Shown here in pieces: positions 28,453 through 37,547 of a stretch of DNA of 64,000 bases; within the stretch, counting starts at the first letter, position 1; each line of letters opens with the position of its first letter. The notes below the pieces were generated by a model that did not search any database, was not told where the DNA came from, and saw nothing but the letters and a program-made list of their open reading frames with translations. A program made the position numbers and the translations under genes. The DNA lies in NCBI RefSeq assembly GCF_025371035.1, contig NZ_JANZXB010000001.1, positions 372,001-436,000 of the forward strand. The letters are read 5' to 3'. This DNA is from Sphingomonas sp. LC-1 (GTDB lineage: Bacteria; Pseudomonadota; Alphaproteobacteria; Sphingomonadales; Sphingomonadaceae).

Positions 28453-28773
28453 TTATAGCGCGCCTTCGATCCACGCCTTGATCCGGCCCTTGGGCTCGGC
28501 TCCGACCTTTGTCGCGGCGGCGGCCCCGCCCTTGAACAGGATCATCGTCGGAATGCCGCGCACGCCATAACGCCCAGGCGCGTCGGGATTGTCGTCGATG
28601 TTCAGCTTGGCGATCGTCACCTGCTCACCCAATTCCTCGGACAATTCTTCCAGCGACGGGCCGATCATCTTGCACGGTCCGCACCATTCGGCCCAAAAGT
28701 CGACCAGCACCGGCTTGTCGGAGTTCAGGACGTCCGCTTCGAAGCTGGCGTCGGTGATCTGCTTGGTTGCCAT
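28453..28773 (-). CDS. trxA: Thioredoxin
   Basis: A 106-residue disulfide reductant. The active site is WCGPC with cysteines 31 and 34, preceded by VLVDFWAEW, and the cis-Pro motif is RGIPTMILFKGG. Length is normal for TrxA. It is the last gene of the leftward series that begins at the divL-like gene; the gap to addA is 51 bases. In other alphaproteobacteria trxA also follows addA. Confidence 0.96.
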   Translation of the reverse strand: MATKQITDASFEADVLNSDKPVLVDFWAEWCGPCKMIGPSLEELSEELGEQVTIAKLNIDDNPDAPGRYGVRGIPTMILFKGGAAAATKVGAEPKGRIKAWIEGAL

Positions 28774-28824
28774 TTATCGTTACTCCTTGAATTGGATCCC
28801 ATCTAGGATGGGCGCGCCGGTCCC

Positions 28825-31800
28825 TCAACCTCCGAACGGCAAGCTTTGCTCCCCGTCGCGATAGCCGGGCTTGTGTGCGGCGAGCATCGCGTCGGGAACC
28901 GTGATGAGGCGCGGCCCGGCGGTGTAGAGCAGCGCGACCGATACCGGGCGCCCCGGAAAGATCACCTCTAGCGCCGCTGCATAGCCCGCCATCTGGGCGA
29001 GGTGGAACACCGGGACGTCGTCGATGCCTCCCGGCGCGCGCCGCCCGGTCTTATAGTCGATCAGCCGTATCTCCTCCGCGCCGACCAGCAAGCGATCGAC
29101 TCGCCCGGACACGACCAGCCCGTTGGACAGTGTCGCGGCGATCGGCGCCTCTGCCAGCGAGCCCGGCCCGAACAGCGGCGCATAGGCCGGATCGTCCAGA
29201 ATGGCGAAGACCGCCGCCGTCACATCGGCGCGCAACGCCGCGTCCTCGACGCCCGCCGCCTGGATCAGCCAGCGCTCCGCAGCCCCACGTCGCAAATCGG
29301 GGGCGACCGGGGGCAGGCGTTCGAGCAGGCAATGGATCAGCCGCCCGCGTTCCGCCGCCGCGCGCATCGCGGGGGTGGGCGGCGGGTCGGCGACCATATC
29401 CTCGCCCAGTTGCGAAGGGGCGAGCGGGCGTGGCGGACGCGACTCCTGCGGGGCGGGCCGGTGGACCCATTCGGGTAGCACCGTTTCCTCGCGAGCGCCG
29501 GACAGGGCGACGACGCCGGGGCGCGGCGTGACGGGTGGCTGTGGCGCCGTGCCGATAAACGTTCGGGGCTGCCCATCGCCCGGCTCGGTCTCGGGCACGC
29601 CCAGCGCGGTCATCGCGCGGGAACAGGTCGCGTACCAGCTATGCATCGGCGGCACCCCGGCGGCCCGCTTGCCGAGCGCACCCGCGATGACCAGCTGCTC
29701 TTCGGCGCGGGTCGCAGCCACATAGAAGAGGCGCCAATGCTCGGCCAGTTCGCGCGCAGCGATCTCGGCCGCCACCGCGTCGAGCGGGCCGCCGCGCTCC
29801 TCGGCACGCGGCGGGAAGACCGGGATGGGCAGTGCGCCGGGTTCGGGCGTCCAGCGCAGGATCGAACGGGGGCTGGCCGTCGGGTCGGCGGTCGCATCGG
29901 CCAAAATGACCAGCGGCGCCTGCAACCCCTTGGAACCATGCGCCGTCATCACCCGCACCGCGTCGAGCGGCGCGGACGGATCGCGCACAATCTCCACATC
30001 GCCGCGATCGAACCAGTCGAGGAACCGCTGAAGCGAAGGCGTCGTCGTACTTTCGAAGGTCAGCGCGGCGTTGAGCAGTTCCTCGATCGGATCGCGCGCT
30101 TCGGTCCCCAGACGCCGGATCAGCTTGCGTCGGCCATCAAGCGGCCCCGACAGCAATTCCTCCAGAAACTGGTATGGCGTCGAGACGTCCGCCCTTGCCA
30201 GCATCTGGCGGAGCGGGGCCAGATCCTCGGCCGGCCGTGTCCGCGTCAGATGCGCCCAGAGCGATCCCCGCTCGCGGTGCCCCGCCTGCATCAACTGATC
30301 CTGCGACCAGCCGATCAGGGGCGAGACGAGCAGCGAGGCGAGCGACAGGTCGTCATCGGGCTGAAGCGCGAAGCGCACCGTCGCCAGCAGGTCCTGCACG
30401 GCCAGCGGCGCGTTCAGCCGCAGCCGATCGACACCCGCCACCGGCACCCCCTCGGCATAAAGCCGCGCGACGATCAGGGAGGCGAGGTCGCCGCGCCGCT
30501 TGACCAGGATCATGATGTCCTGCGGCTCGAGGCGACGGCCCTTGCTCTCCAGCATGACGCCATCATCCAGCCAGCGGCGGACGGCGCGCGCGATGTCGGT
30601 GGCGACCTTGCGCACCGCATCGTCGATCCAGCCTTCCTCGTCCTCGTCGCTGCCGCCCGCCACCACCGGCGGCCAGAGCGTGACGCGGCCGGGGCCCTTC
30701 ACCTCGCTGGCGTGACGCTCGACTTCGGACGCCATCCCCATGCCGGGTTCGCCAAGCGCCTCGATGGCGGCGTCCACGAACTCCAGGATCGGGGTTGTGG
30801 AACGGAAGCTGTGGGTCAGCGACAATTGGTTGAACGGCAGGCCGCGTTCCTCTTGCGGCCATTCGTCATCGCCCGCCACTTCCTCGGCCCGGCGCGAGAA
30901 ATGGAGTTCGGCCGCCTGAAAGTTGATCGGATCGGTGCCCTGAAAGCCGAAGATCGCCTGTTTGTGGTCGCCGACGGTGAACAGCGTCCGGGTCGAGGGC
31001 GCATAGAGCCCGCGCCCGACGAAAAACTCATCGGCCAGCGCGCGGACGATTCGCCATTGATGCGCATTGGTATCCTGCGCCTCGTCGATCAGGACATGCT
31101 CGGTCACCTGATCGAGCTTGTAGCGGACCCATTCGCCGATACCCGGCCGCTCCAAAAGATCGACGGTCGTGCGGATCAGATCGTCGAAATCCACCGCCCC
31201 GATCGCGCGCTTGGACAGGGTATAGGCCCGTGCATAGTCACGCCCCACGGCCAGCGCATCGGCCAGCAGGTCGGCATGACGCGCTCTCGCCGCCAGGCCC
31301 AGCAGATGGCGACACGCCTCGCCCAGTTCGCGCGCCATATCCTCATAATCGGGATCGGCATCGGTCAGCTTCTTCGATGCCTTGCGCGGTTCCCCCTTGG
31401 CGGTGAAGACCGTGCCCATCAGCTCCTCAAGTCCGGCAACGCGCCCGGCCCGGTCGCTCCCCAGCCATCGCTCCAGCACCGCCGCCGCCTTTTCACCGGT
31501 CGCGGTACCCCAGGCCCGGTTCGCGCCTGCCAAACGGGCGACGGCATCCTCGTCGATCTCGTCGACGCCCTCGGCAATCACCTCGTCAATGTCGCCCGAT
31601 GGCAGGCCCAGCGCGCGACGAAGCCAGGGTTGGATGCCGGTGGGCAACGCCTCCAAGGCCCCCGGCGAGCGGGCACAAGCGGCAAGGAAGCTTTCCGCCC
31701 CGCCCTCACCCAATCGCAGCGACAGCGCGCCGACCGTTTCGACCGGCCCGACCCGGCCCTCGCGCTCCGCGGTTTCCAGCATCCGTGCCAGCGCCTCGCG

Positions 31801-32283
31801 CGCCAGCACTGCCTCTTCGCGCGCCTCCAGTGGACGAAAGCCGGGGGCGAGCCCCGCCTCGACTGGAAACGCCGCAAGCAACCCCTGGCAAAAGCCGTGA
31901 ATCGTCTGGATGCGCAGCCCGCCGCCCGGCGCGTCGAGCACCCGCGCGAACAGCGTCCGCGCCCGCTCCCGCAAATCGGGCGTCGCGGTTTCGCCCAGCG
32001 CGCGCAGGTCCGCGAACAGCTCGGTCTCGGGCATCCGCACCCAGGCGGCGAGGCGGCCGTTGATCCGCTGCGCCATTTCCGCCGCGCCTGCCTTGGTGAA
32101 GGTCAGGCACAATATCGCCTCGGGCGCGACGCCGCGCAGCAATAGACGAAACACGCGCGCGGCCAGCACCTGCGTCTTGCCGGTGCCCGCCGAGGCGGAC
32201 AGCCAGACATGCGCGGCGGGGTCGCTGGCAGCGGCCTGATCGCCCTTTAGCGGGGGCAGGTTCGCCATGGGCCGCGCGCTCAT
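28825..32283 (-). CDS. addA: Double-strand break repair helicase AddA
   Basis: A 1152-residue UvrD-like helicase/nuclease of the alphaproteobacterial AddA type. The start at 32283 is chosen for GGAG 8 bases upstream; a second possible ATG is 5 codons later (32268). Walker A is SASAGTGKTQV near residue 25-38; LIDEAQDTNAHQWRIV is the Walker B region. Near the C-terminus, IRLIDYKTGRRAP and FHLAQMAGYAAAL form the RecB-family nuclease core. With AddB it forms the dual-nuclease enzyme that resects double-strand breaks for RecA. A class B repeat separates it from addB. Confidence 0.96.
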   Translation of the reverse strand: MSARPMANLPPLKGDQAAASDPAAHVWLSASAGTGKTQVLAARVFRLLLRGVAPEAILCLTFTKAGAAEMAQRINGRLAAWVRMPETELFADLRALGETATPDLRERARTLFARVLDAPGGGLRIQTIHGFCQGLLAAFPVEAGLAPGFRPLEAREEAVLAREALARMLETAEREGRVGPVETVGALSLRLGEGGAESFLAACARSPGALEALPTGIQPWLRRALGLPSGDIDEVIAEGVDEIDEDAVARLAGANRAWGTATGEKAAAVLERWLGSDRAGRVAGLEELMGTVFTAKGEPRKASKKLTDADPDYEDMARELGEACRHLLGLAARARHADLLADALAVGRDYARAYTLSKRAIGAVDFDDLIRTTVDLLERPGIGEWVRYKLDQVTEHVLIDEAQDTNAHQWRIVRALADEFFVGRGLYAPSTRTLFTVGDHKQAIFGFQGTDPINFQAAELHFSRRAEEVAGDDEWPQEERGLPFNQLSLTHSFRSTTPILEFVDAAIEALGEPGMGMASEVERHASEVKGPGRVTLWPPVVAGGSDEDEEGWIDDAVRKVATDIARAVRRWLDDGVMLESKGRRLEPQDIMILVKRRGDLASLIVARLYAEGVPVAGVDRLRLNAPLAVQDLLATVRFALQPDDDLSLASLLVSPLIGWSQDQLMQAGHRERGSLWAHLTRTRPAEDLAPLRQMLARADVSTPYQFLEELLSGPLDGRRKLIRRLGTEARDPIEELLNAALTFESTTTPSLQRFLDWFDRGDVEIVRDPSAPLDAVRVMTAHGSKGLQAPLVILADATADPTASPRSILRWTPEPGALPIPVFPPRAEERGGPLDAVAAEIAARELAEHWRLFYVAATRAEEQLVIAGALGKRAAGVPPMHSWYATCSRAMTALGVPETEPGDGQPRTFIGTAPQPPVTPRPGVVALSGAREETVLPEWVHRPAPQESRPPRPLAPSQLGEDMVADPPPTPAMRAAAERGRLIHCLLERLPPVAPDLRRGAAERWLIQAAGVEDAALRADVTAAVFAILDDPAYAPLFGPGSLAEAPIAATLSNGLVVSGRVDRLLVGAEEIRLIDYKTGRRAPGGIDDVPVFHLAQMAGYAAALEVIFPGRPVSVALLYTAGPRLITVPDAMLAAHKPGYRDGEQSLPFGG

Positions 32284-32313
32284 GCAGCATGCTCCGGGCA
32301 GCGGGAGTCCCAC

Positions 32314-32394
32314 GCGCTTCGACTTCGCTCAGCGTGAACGGAGGTAGGAACCAAGCCCCCGCTCCGTTCCGCCAGAGCGGGGTCGAAGGCCACG
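32314..32394. repeat. Class B repeat pair between addB and addA
   Basis: GCGCTTCGACTTCGCTCAGC begins at 32314; a partial inverted half, ending GTCGAAGGCCACG, lies at 32365-32394. The pair lies inside an otherwise tight gene series and could form a hairpin in the transcript between the two subunits of one enzyme. Confidence 0.75.
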
Positions 32395-32421
32395 CCATCA
32401 CGCGCGTCCGAAGCCAAGGAT

Positions 32422-35376
32422 TTACCGATCACGGCCATACCATTCATCCCGCCGCATCAGTTGGTCATATTCCGCATAGGGCGCATATTCCGGCACCAGC
32501 TTTGCCGTGAACGGCGCATCGCCGGTCAGCCATTGCCCCGCCGCCTCCGCGAAATTCGCCGCTGCGATCGATACGAACTCATCCGTCCGTATCCGTTCAC
32601 GCTTGCCGTCGGGATCGACCGGCGTGGCGATATAGCCCAGCCCCTCGCGTCCACGCCCCAGCGACCAGTATTCAAAGCCGCCCGCCTTGCCCGCCACGCC
32701 CTCAAACCCGCCGCGCTCGGCGATCAGGCCGAGCAGCCCGAGTTGCAGGCTGAACCCCTCGCGTACCGCCGTGGTCGAGGGCGGCTTGCCGGTCTTATAG
32801 TCGATCACCACCAGCGAACCGTCCGAAGCCTTGTCGATTCGGTCGAACCGCCCGGTCAGCGTCACGCCCGCCAGCTTGGCCTCGCCCTTGCCTTCCGCGC
32901 TCAGGACATGGCGGCCCTCGCCGGCCTTGACGGCGACCTCTGCGGCGATCCAGTCGATCGCCTCGATCAGCCGGGGCTGCCACAGTGCACGCATCATCGG
33001 ATGCGTCCGCTGATCGCGCAGCATCGCCAGCGCGCGGGGGCGGAGGGCAGACACGTCACATCGATCCTCCTTCCACCACATTTCGAGAATGTCATGGACG
33101 GCGGTGCCCCGCCACGCCGCGCTGGGATCGGCATCGACCGGATCGAGCGGCGACAGGCGCAGCACGCGGCGCGCGTAGAAGGCATAAGGGTCGGCCTTGA
33201 GCCGATCGACCTCGGTCACCGAAATCGCGGTGGGGCGTAGCGCGGCGGGCGGCTTGGGCGCAGGTCGGTCGGCGGGCCTATAGTCCTCCGGCCGGTCGAG
33301 TTTCTCCGCCCAGCGCGCCAGGCTTGGATGCGCCTCGAACCGGTCGCCCGCCATCGCCTGAAGCCGCAGCCAGAAGCGCGAGGCGAGCGTCGGCCCGCTG
33401 CCATCCCGCCGGGCGCGGGTCAGGAGCGCACGCGGCGCGCCCATCGCCTGCGCCAGATCGTGCGCGGCGATCCCGATACGCTGCTCCAGCCCGACCAGCC
33501 CCAGCAGCGAGCGGATACGCGGGGCCAACCACGGATCGGGCGCGGGGCGGCCCGGCCAGACGCCTTCGTTCAGACCGCCCGCGATCATCAGGTCGGCGGT
33601 CTGGAGACGCGCCTCGATCGGACCATAGATGGCGAGACGCGGATGCTGGCCTTCGCGCGGGATGGCGCGGATGGCGATCTCATCGAACAGGCTGCGCAAC
33701 AGGCCCGGCAGTTCCGCCGGATCGACGCGCGCGGGGCCGTGATCGGCCTGCTCCTCATAGCCCGCCAGAAATTCCGCCGCCGCGCGCCCGGCTGGCCCGG
33801 TCCACAGCGCATCGCCGCACAGCGCCTGGCCGCATTCTCGCAGACAAGCCAGAAGGCCGCGCAAAGACTGCGGCCCATCGCCGAAGGTGCGTCCTACCGC
33901 CTCCAGCATCGGCGCGGCCTTGGTCCAGAAGGCGGACGCCGTCGGCTTGTCGGCCACATGCGCGGCAATCCCGTCCAGCCCCGGCGCGGGGCGTGGCCCG
34001 CGCAGCGCCCGGTCGAGCGCCCGCACACCGTCCAGCCATTCGACCCGCTCCATATTGCCATGGATCAGCGGATGCTTGAGCAACGCCAGCAGGGGGAGCG
34101 GCGCGAAATGCTGGGCCGCCGCCTCCGCCAGTTGGAGGAGGAAGGTGCCCGGCAACAGGATCGACAAGGGCCGCCCCGCGGTGTCGTCGATCAATATCCC
34201 CCAACGCCGGCAATGCGCCGCCACCCGGCGCGCCAGTTCCCGGTCGGGCGTGACCAGCGCCGCGGTACGACCCGGCTCCTCGACGGCTTCGCGCAGGGCC
34301 AGCGCGATCGCCTGTGCTTCCTCGGCAGGCGTGGCGAGTTCGATGGTCGACACGCCGGACAGCCGCCGGTCCTCGGCGGGCAGGTCGGTCCATTTGCCGG
34401 TGAAATCGGCGGGCGCCATGGCATTGGCGATGGCCCGACCGCGTATCGGCCCGGCGTCATAGTCGTCGCCACCGCGCCACACCGTCACCTCGCCCCGTCC
34501 GACGCCCATCCGGTCGAGCAGCAGCTTCAGCGCGAACTGCGGATGCGTCTCGATCGAGCGACGGGTCCGCCCCGTCTCCGGATCGGGCTTATGCGGGCCG
34601 AGCGCGTCCCACTCCTCGCCGGGCATGGTCAGATCAAGCCCCGCGAACACCACCGATCCGCCCGGCATCTCCGAGACGCAGCGCAGCAGCCGCGCCACCG
34701 CCGGCGCGGTATCGGTCACGCCCGCCGCGCAGACGAAACCCGCCGGTTGCGCCTCTCGCCAGCGCGCGGCGATCCGGTCGAGCAGCAAGGTCCGCCGCCG
34801 CGCCGCATCGATCCGCCCCATCCGTTCCAGCACGCCCGGCCACCGGTCGAGCACCACCGAGAAGGTCGCAAGCGCCGATTGCCAATGCTCGGTCAGTTCG
34901 GGGCCCAGGTCGAGCGCGGCGAGTTCGGCCGGATCGACCTCCTCGACCAGCATCTGGTCCAGCGTGCGCGCCAGATCGCCAGCCAGCCGCACCGCCTCCG
35001 CCGCGGTGACCGGCTGCCCCGCCCGCGCACGCTCCTGCTCGACCAGCCGGGCCAGGATCATCCGCCTGGCCGATGGCGCAATGGCGGGCGGTGGCGGCGC
35101 GTCCGCATCGGCGGGATCGAGCGCCGAGCCTGCCGCCTCGCCCAGTTCGGGGTCGCCGAGCGCGACCATGCGCGGCAGGATCAGGCCGCCGCCGCTCGCG
35201 CGCACGAACGCCTCCGTCACGGCGCGGACACCGCGATTGGTCGGCAACAGGATCATACCCTGCGCCAGTGTCAGCGGATCGCCACCCGTGCGCCGCATCA
35301 GCCCGGCGACCAGCGCATCGGCGAAGCCGCGATGCGCGGGAATGGTGTGCAGCCGGGGGCGGCGCGGCTCAACCAT
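32422..35376 (-). CDS. addB: Double-strand break repair protein AddB
   Basis: A 984-residue AddB of the alphaproteobacterial type. N-terminal parts include ILLPTNRGVRAVTEAFV, corresponding to the inactivated helicase ATP-binding region of this subunit. The C-terminal RecB-like nuclease core appears as LVVIDYKTGKPPSTTAVREG and LQLGLLGLIAERG. Its start overlaps the end of murU by 8 bases, so the two are translationally coupled. The partner AddA follows after a 138-base gap that holds a repeat. Confidence 0.95.
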   Translation of the reverse strand: MVEPRRPRLHTIPAHRGFADALVAGLMRRTGGDPLTLAQGMILLPTNRGVRAVTEAFVRASGGGLILPRMVALGDPELGEAAGSALDPADADAPPPPAIAPSARRMILARLVEQERARAGQPVTAAEAVRLAGDLARTLDQMLVEEVDPAELAALDLGPELTEHWQSALATFSVVLDRWPGVLERMGRIDAARRRTLLLDRIAARWREAQPAGFVCAAGVTDTAPAVARLLRCVSEMPGGSVVFAGLDLTMPGEEWDALGPHKPDPETGRTRRSIETHPQFALKLLLDRMGVGRGEVTVWRGGDDYDAGPIRGRAIANAMAPADFTGKWTDLPAEDRRLSGVSTIELATPAEEAQAIALALREAVEEPGRTAALVTPDRELARRVAAHCRRWGILIDDTAGRPLSILLPGTFLLQLAEAAAQHFAPLPLLALLKHPLIHGNMERVEWLDGVRALDRALRGPRPAPGLDGIAAHVADKPTASAFWTKAAPMLEAVGRTFGDGPQSLRGLLACLRECGQALCGDALWTGPAGRAAAEFLAGYEEQADHGPARVDPAELPGLLRSLFDEIAIRAIPREGQHPRLAIYGPIEARLQTADLMIAGGLNEGVWPGRPAPDPWLAPRIRSLLGLVGLEQRIGIAAHDLAQAMGAPRALLTRARRDGSGPTLASRFWLRLQAMAGDRFEAHPSLARWAEKLDRPEDYRPADRPAPKPPAALRPTAISVTEVDRLKADPYAFYARRVLRLSPLDPVDADPSAAWRGTAVHDILEMWWKEDRCDVSALRPRALAMLRDQRTHPMMRALWQPRLIEAIDWIAAEVAVKAGEGRHVLSAEGKGEAKLAGVTLTGRFDRIDKASDGSLVVIDYKTGKPPSTTAVREGFSLQLGLLGLIAERGGFEGVAGKAGGFEYWSLGRGREGLGYIATPVDPDGKRERIRTDEFVSIAAANFAEAAGQWLTGDAPFTAKLVPEYAPYAEYDQLMRRDEWYGRDR

Positions 35377-36124
35377 CCCCGAGGATCAGCTCCGTCTGCG
35401 GAATGGCGCGCGGCGTGCCGACATCGAACCACAGGCCCTGATGGACCTGGCCATAGGCGCGCCCCGCCTCGATTGCGCGGTTCCAGAAGATATTGGTCGA
35501 AAACGGCCCCTCGGGCGCGTCCGCGATCAGACGCGGATGCATGATCTGAATGCCCGTATAGGAAAAGGGCGCCACCCGGTGACGCGCCCGCCGCCCGGTG
35601 ATCCGGCCATCGGGGCCGAGATAGAAATCCCCCTGCCCCTGATGATTATGCGCGCGCGCCAATGGCACCATCAGCAACAGCGCGTCCATCCGAGCCTCAT
35701 CCCAGCGGGAGGCGAGCAGGCGGATGGCATCGACCGGACCGTCGATCCAGAGATTGTCGCTGTTGACGACCAGGATGGGATCGTCGCCCAGCAATGGCCG
35801 CGCCTTGACCAGCCCGCCGCCGGTTTCCAGCAGCCGATCGCGCTCGTCGGAGATGATGATCTCGATCTCCGGAAAGCGGTCGCGCAGATGCGCCTCCAAC
35901 TGGTCGGCCAGGTAATGGACATTGACCACCGCCCGCTCGATTCCGGCCGCGATCAGCCGGTCGAAGACGTGATCGATCAGCGGCTTGCCCGCCACCGACA
36001 CCAGCGGCTTGGGCCGCGTCGCGGTCAGCGGGCGCATCCGTTTGCCGATGCCCGCGGCCATCACCATCGCGGTGCGCGGCACCCGGCCATGGGGCATGGG
36101 GCGGATCGAGAGTTGCCGGGTCAT
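35369..36124 (-). CDS. murU: MurU-like nucleotidyltransferase (N-acetylmuramate 1-phosphate uridylyltransferase)
   Basis: A 251-residue sugar-nucleotide transferase. The N-terminal signature AAGIGKRMRPLTATRPKPL and the metal-binding NSDNLW motif define the nucleotidyltransferase fold. Family members include mannose-1-phosphate guanylyltransferases, but its location directly after an AmgK-like kinase with a 4-base overlap points to MurU, which makes UDP-MurNAc from MurNAc 1-phosphate in peptidoglycan recycling. The specificity assignment is from context and family. It also overlaps addB by 8 bases. Confidence 0.85.
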   Translation of the reverse strand: MTRQLSIRPMPHGRVPRTAMVMAAGIGKRMRPLTATRPKPLVSVAGKPLIDHVFDRLIAAGIERAVVNVHYLADQLEAHLRDRFPEIEIIISDERDRLLETGGGLVKARPLLGDDPILVVNSDNLWIDGPVDAIRLLASRWDEARMDALLLMVPLARAHNHQGQGDFYLGPDGRITGRRARHRVAPFSYTGIQIMHPRLIADAPEGPFSTNIFWNRAIEAGRAYGQVHQGLWFDVGTPRAIPQTELILGDG

Positions 36125-37113
36125 GCCACGCTTCCCTGCGTTGCCAGACGCTGCGGATCGCCGCGCAATTCGGGTGGGATATTGTCGTCGAACCAGGCTG
36201 CGACCGGCTCGAGCACCGACTGCGACAGATCACGCTCCAGATAGGCCCATACGCGCGGGCAAAGGCCCGCATAACGCGGCTTGCCGTCACGCTTCCACAG
36301 GCGCGTGAAGATGCCCAGAATCTTGGCGTTCCGCTGTGCGCCCAGCACATGATAGGCGCGCAGAAACGCATCGCCCTCGCCCGTCGCCGCCAGATAGCGC
36401 TCCAGCATCGCCTGCTCGATCGACGGCTCCACGTCGCGCCGCGCATCCTGGAGCAGCGAGACCAGGTCATAGGCGGAATGGCCGGCCAGCGCATCCTGAA
36501 AGTCGAGCAGGCCCAGGGTCCGCATCGGCCCGACCAGCATCAGATTCTCGACATGATAGTCGCGCAGTACGGTGACCGGATTGTCGGCGATGGCATGGGC
36601 GAAGACGCGGTCCCACGCCGCGCGATACCCCTCGACATCCACGTCCAGTCCGAGTGCGGGGGCATACCATTCGGTGAACAGCCCGGCCTCGCGGTGAAGG
36701 ACGGCGGCGTCATAGGGGGCCAGCCCCTCGGGCGCGTGGCCGCGCAACCGCGCGAGCAGATCGACCGCGTCACTATAGAGCGACACCGCCGCATCGGGAT
36801 CATGCTCGATCGCCTCGCGCATCCGGTCGTCGCCGAAATCCTCGATCAGGACCAGCCCGCGCGCCTCGTCCGCACCCAATATGGCGGGCGCGGCGAAACC
36901 GCGACCGACCAGCCAGCGCGCGACCGCGATGAACGGGCGCGGGTCCTCATGCGGGGGCGGCGCGTCCATCAACACCGCGCTGCGCCCCTCGAGGGTCACG
37001 CGAAAATAGCGGCGGAACGAGGCATCACCGGCAAGCGGCGCGATGTCCGCCCCTCCCCATCCCAGTGTCGTCAGAAAGGCGGCGGCATCCGCCGGCGGGG
37101 TCATATCGGCCAT
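36121..37113 (-). CDS. amgK: AmgK-like N-acetylmuramate/N-acetylglucosamine kinase
   Basis: A 330-residue phosphotransferase of the APH fold. The catalytic loop RDYHVENLML and the metal-binding GLLDFQDALAG are seen near residues 190-215; GDASFRRYFRVTLEG is the nucleotide-binding end. The DFQDA block is characteristic of AmgK, which phosphorylates MurNAc and GlcNAc at the anomeric carbon. ATG 37113 has GGGAAG 4 bases upstream and overlaps tsaE by 13 bases; an alternative ATG at 37104 would make a 4-base overlap. Position next to murU matches the amgK-murU pair of Pseudomonas, which lets cells bypass fosfomycin. Confidence 0.9.
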   Translation of the reverse strand: MADMTPPADAAAFLTTLGWGGADIAPLAGDASFRRYFRVTLEGRSAVLMDAPPPHEDPRPFIAVARWLVGRGFAAPAILGADEARGLVLIEDFGDDRMREAIEHDPDAAVSLYSDAVDLLARLRGHAPEGLAPYDAAVLHREAGLFTEWYAPALGLDVDVEGYRAAWDRVFAHAIADNPVTVLRDYHVENLMLVGPMRTLGLLDFQDALAGHSAYDLVSLLQDARRDVEPSIEQAMLERYLAATGEGDAFLRAYHVLGAQRNAKILGIFTRLWKRDGKPRYAGLCPRVWAYLERDLSQSVLEPVAAWFDDNIPPELRGDPQRLATQGSVA

Positions 37114-37547
37114 CGCGCTTCCCAGCCCAAGGGCAGCTTCGCTGTCAAGACACGACCGCCCGCCGGATCGATTTCCAGCGTCAGGGCGAGCGCCTGGGGC
37201 CACGCATCGGGCCCCGCCCGGTCGGGCCATTCGACGATCAGCGCGGAGTCCCACAAGGCCTCGTCCAGCCCCAGCTCCTCCATCTGCTCCGGCCCGTCGA
37301 GACGATAGAGATCGACATGGAGGATCGGGATCGCCGTTTCGGGCGGGGCATAGGGTTGGACGATGGCAAAGCTGGGGCTCGGCGCTTCGCCCGGCAGGCC
37401 GAGCGCGGCGAGCAGACCGCGCGCGAGGCTCGTCTTGCCCGCGCCCAGCGTGCCGGTCAGCGTCACCACATCGCCGGGGCGGATATGCGCCGCCAGCCGC
37501 CGCCCGAATTCCTCGGTGGCGGCGGCATCGGCCAGCCGGATCGTCAT
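37101..37547 (-). CDS. tsaE: tRNA threonylcarbamoyladenosine biosynthesis ATPase TsaE
   Basis: A 148-residue P-loop protein required with TsaB and TsaD for the t6A37 modification of ANN-reading tRNAs. Walker A is GTLGAGKTS at residues 32-40; further family motifs are HVDLYRLDG and VEWPDRAG. Length is normal. It overlaps the upstream divL-like gene by 4 bases (ATGA) and the downstream amgK by 13, so it is embedded in the middle of the series. Confidence 0.95.
   Translation of the reverse strand: MTIRLADAAATEEFGRRLAAHIRPGDVVTLTGTLGAGKTSLARGLLAALGLPGEAPSPSFAIVQPYAPPETAIPILHVDLYRLDGPEQMEELGLDEALWDSALIVEWPDRAGPDAWPQALALTLEIDPAGGRVLTAKLPLGWEARWPI

Noticed and set aside
29641-32145. 834-residue plus-strand frame opposite addA
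   Set aside because: Shadow of addA; composition dominated by Arg, Gln and His, no recognisable domain.
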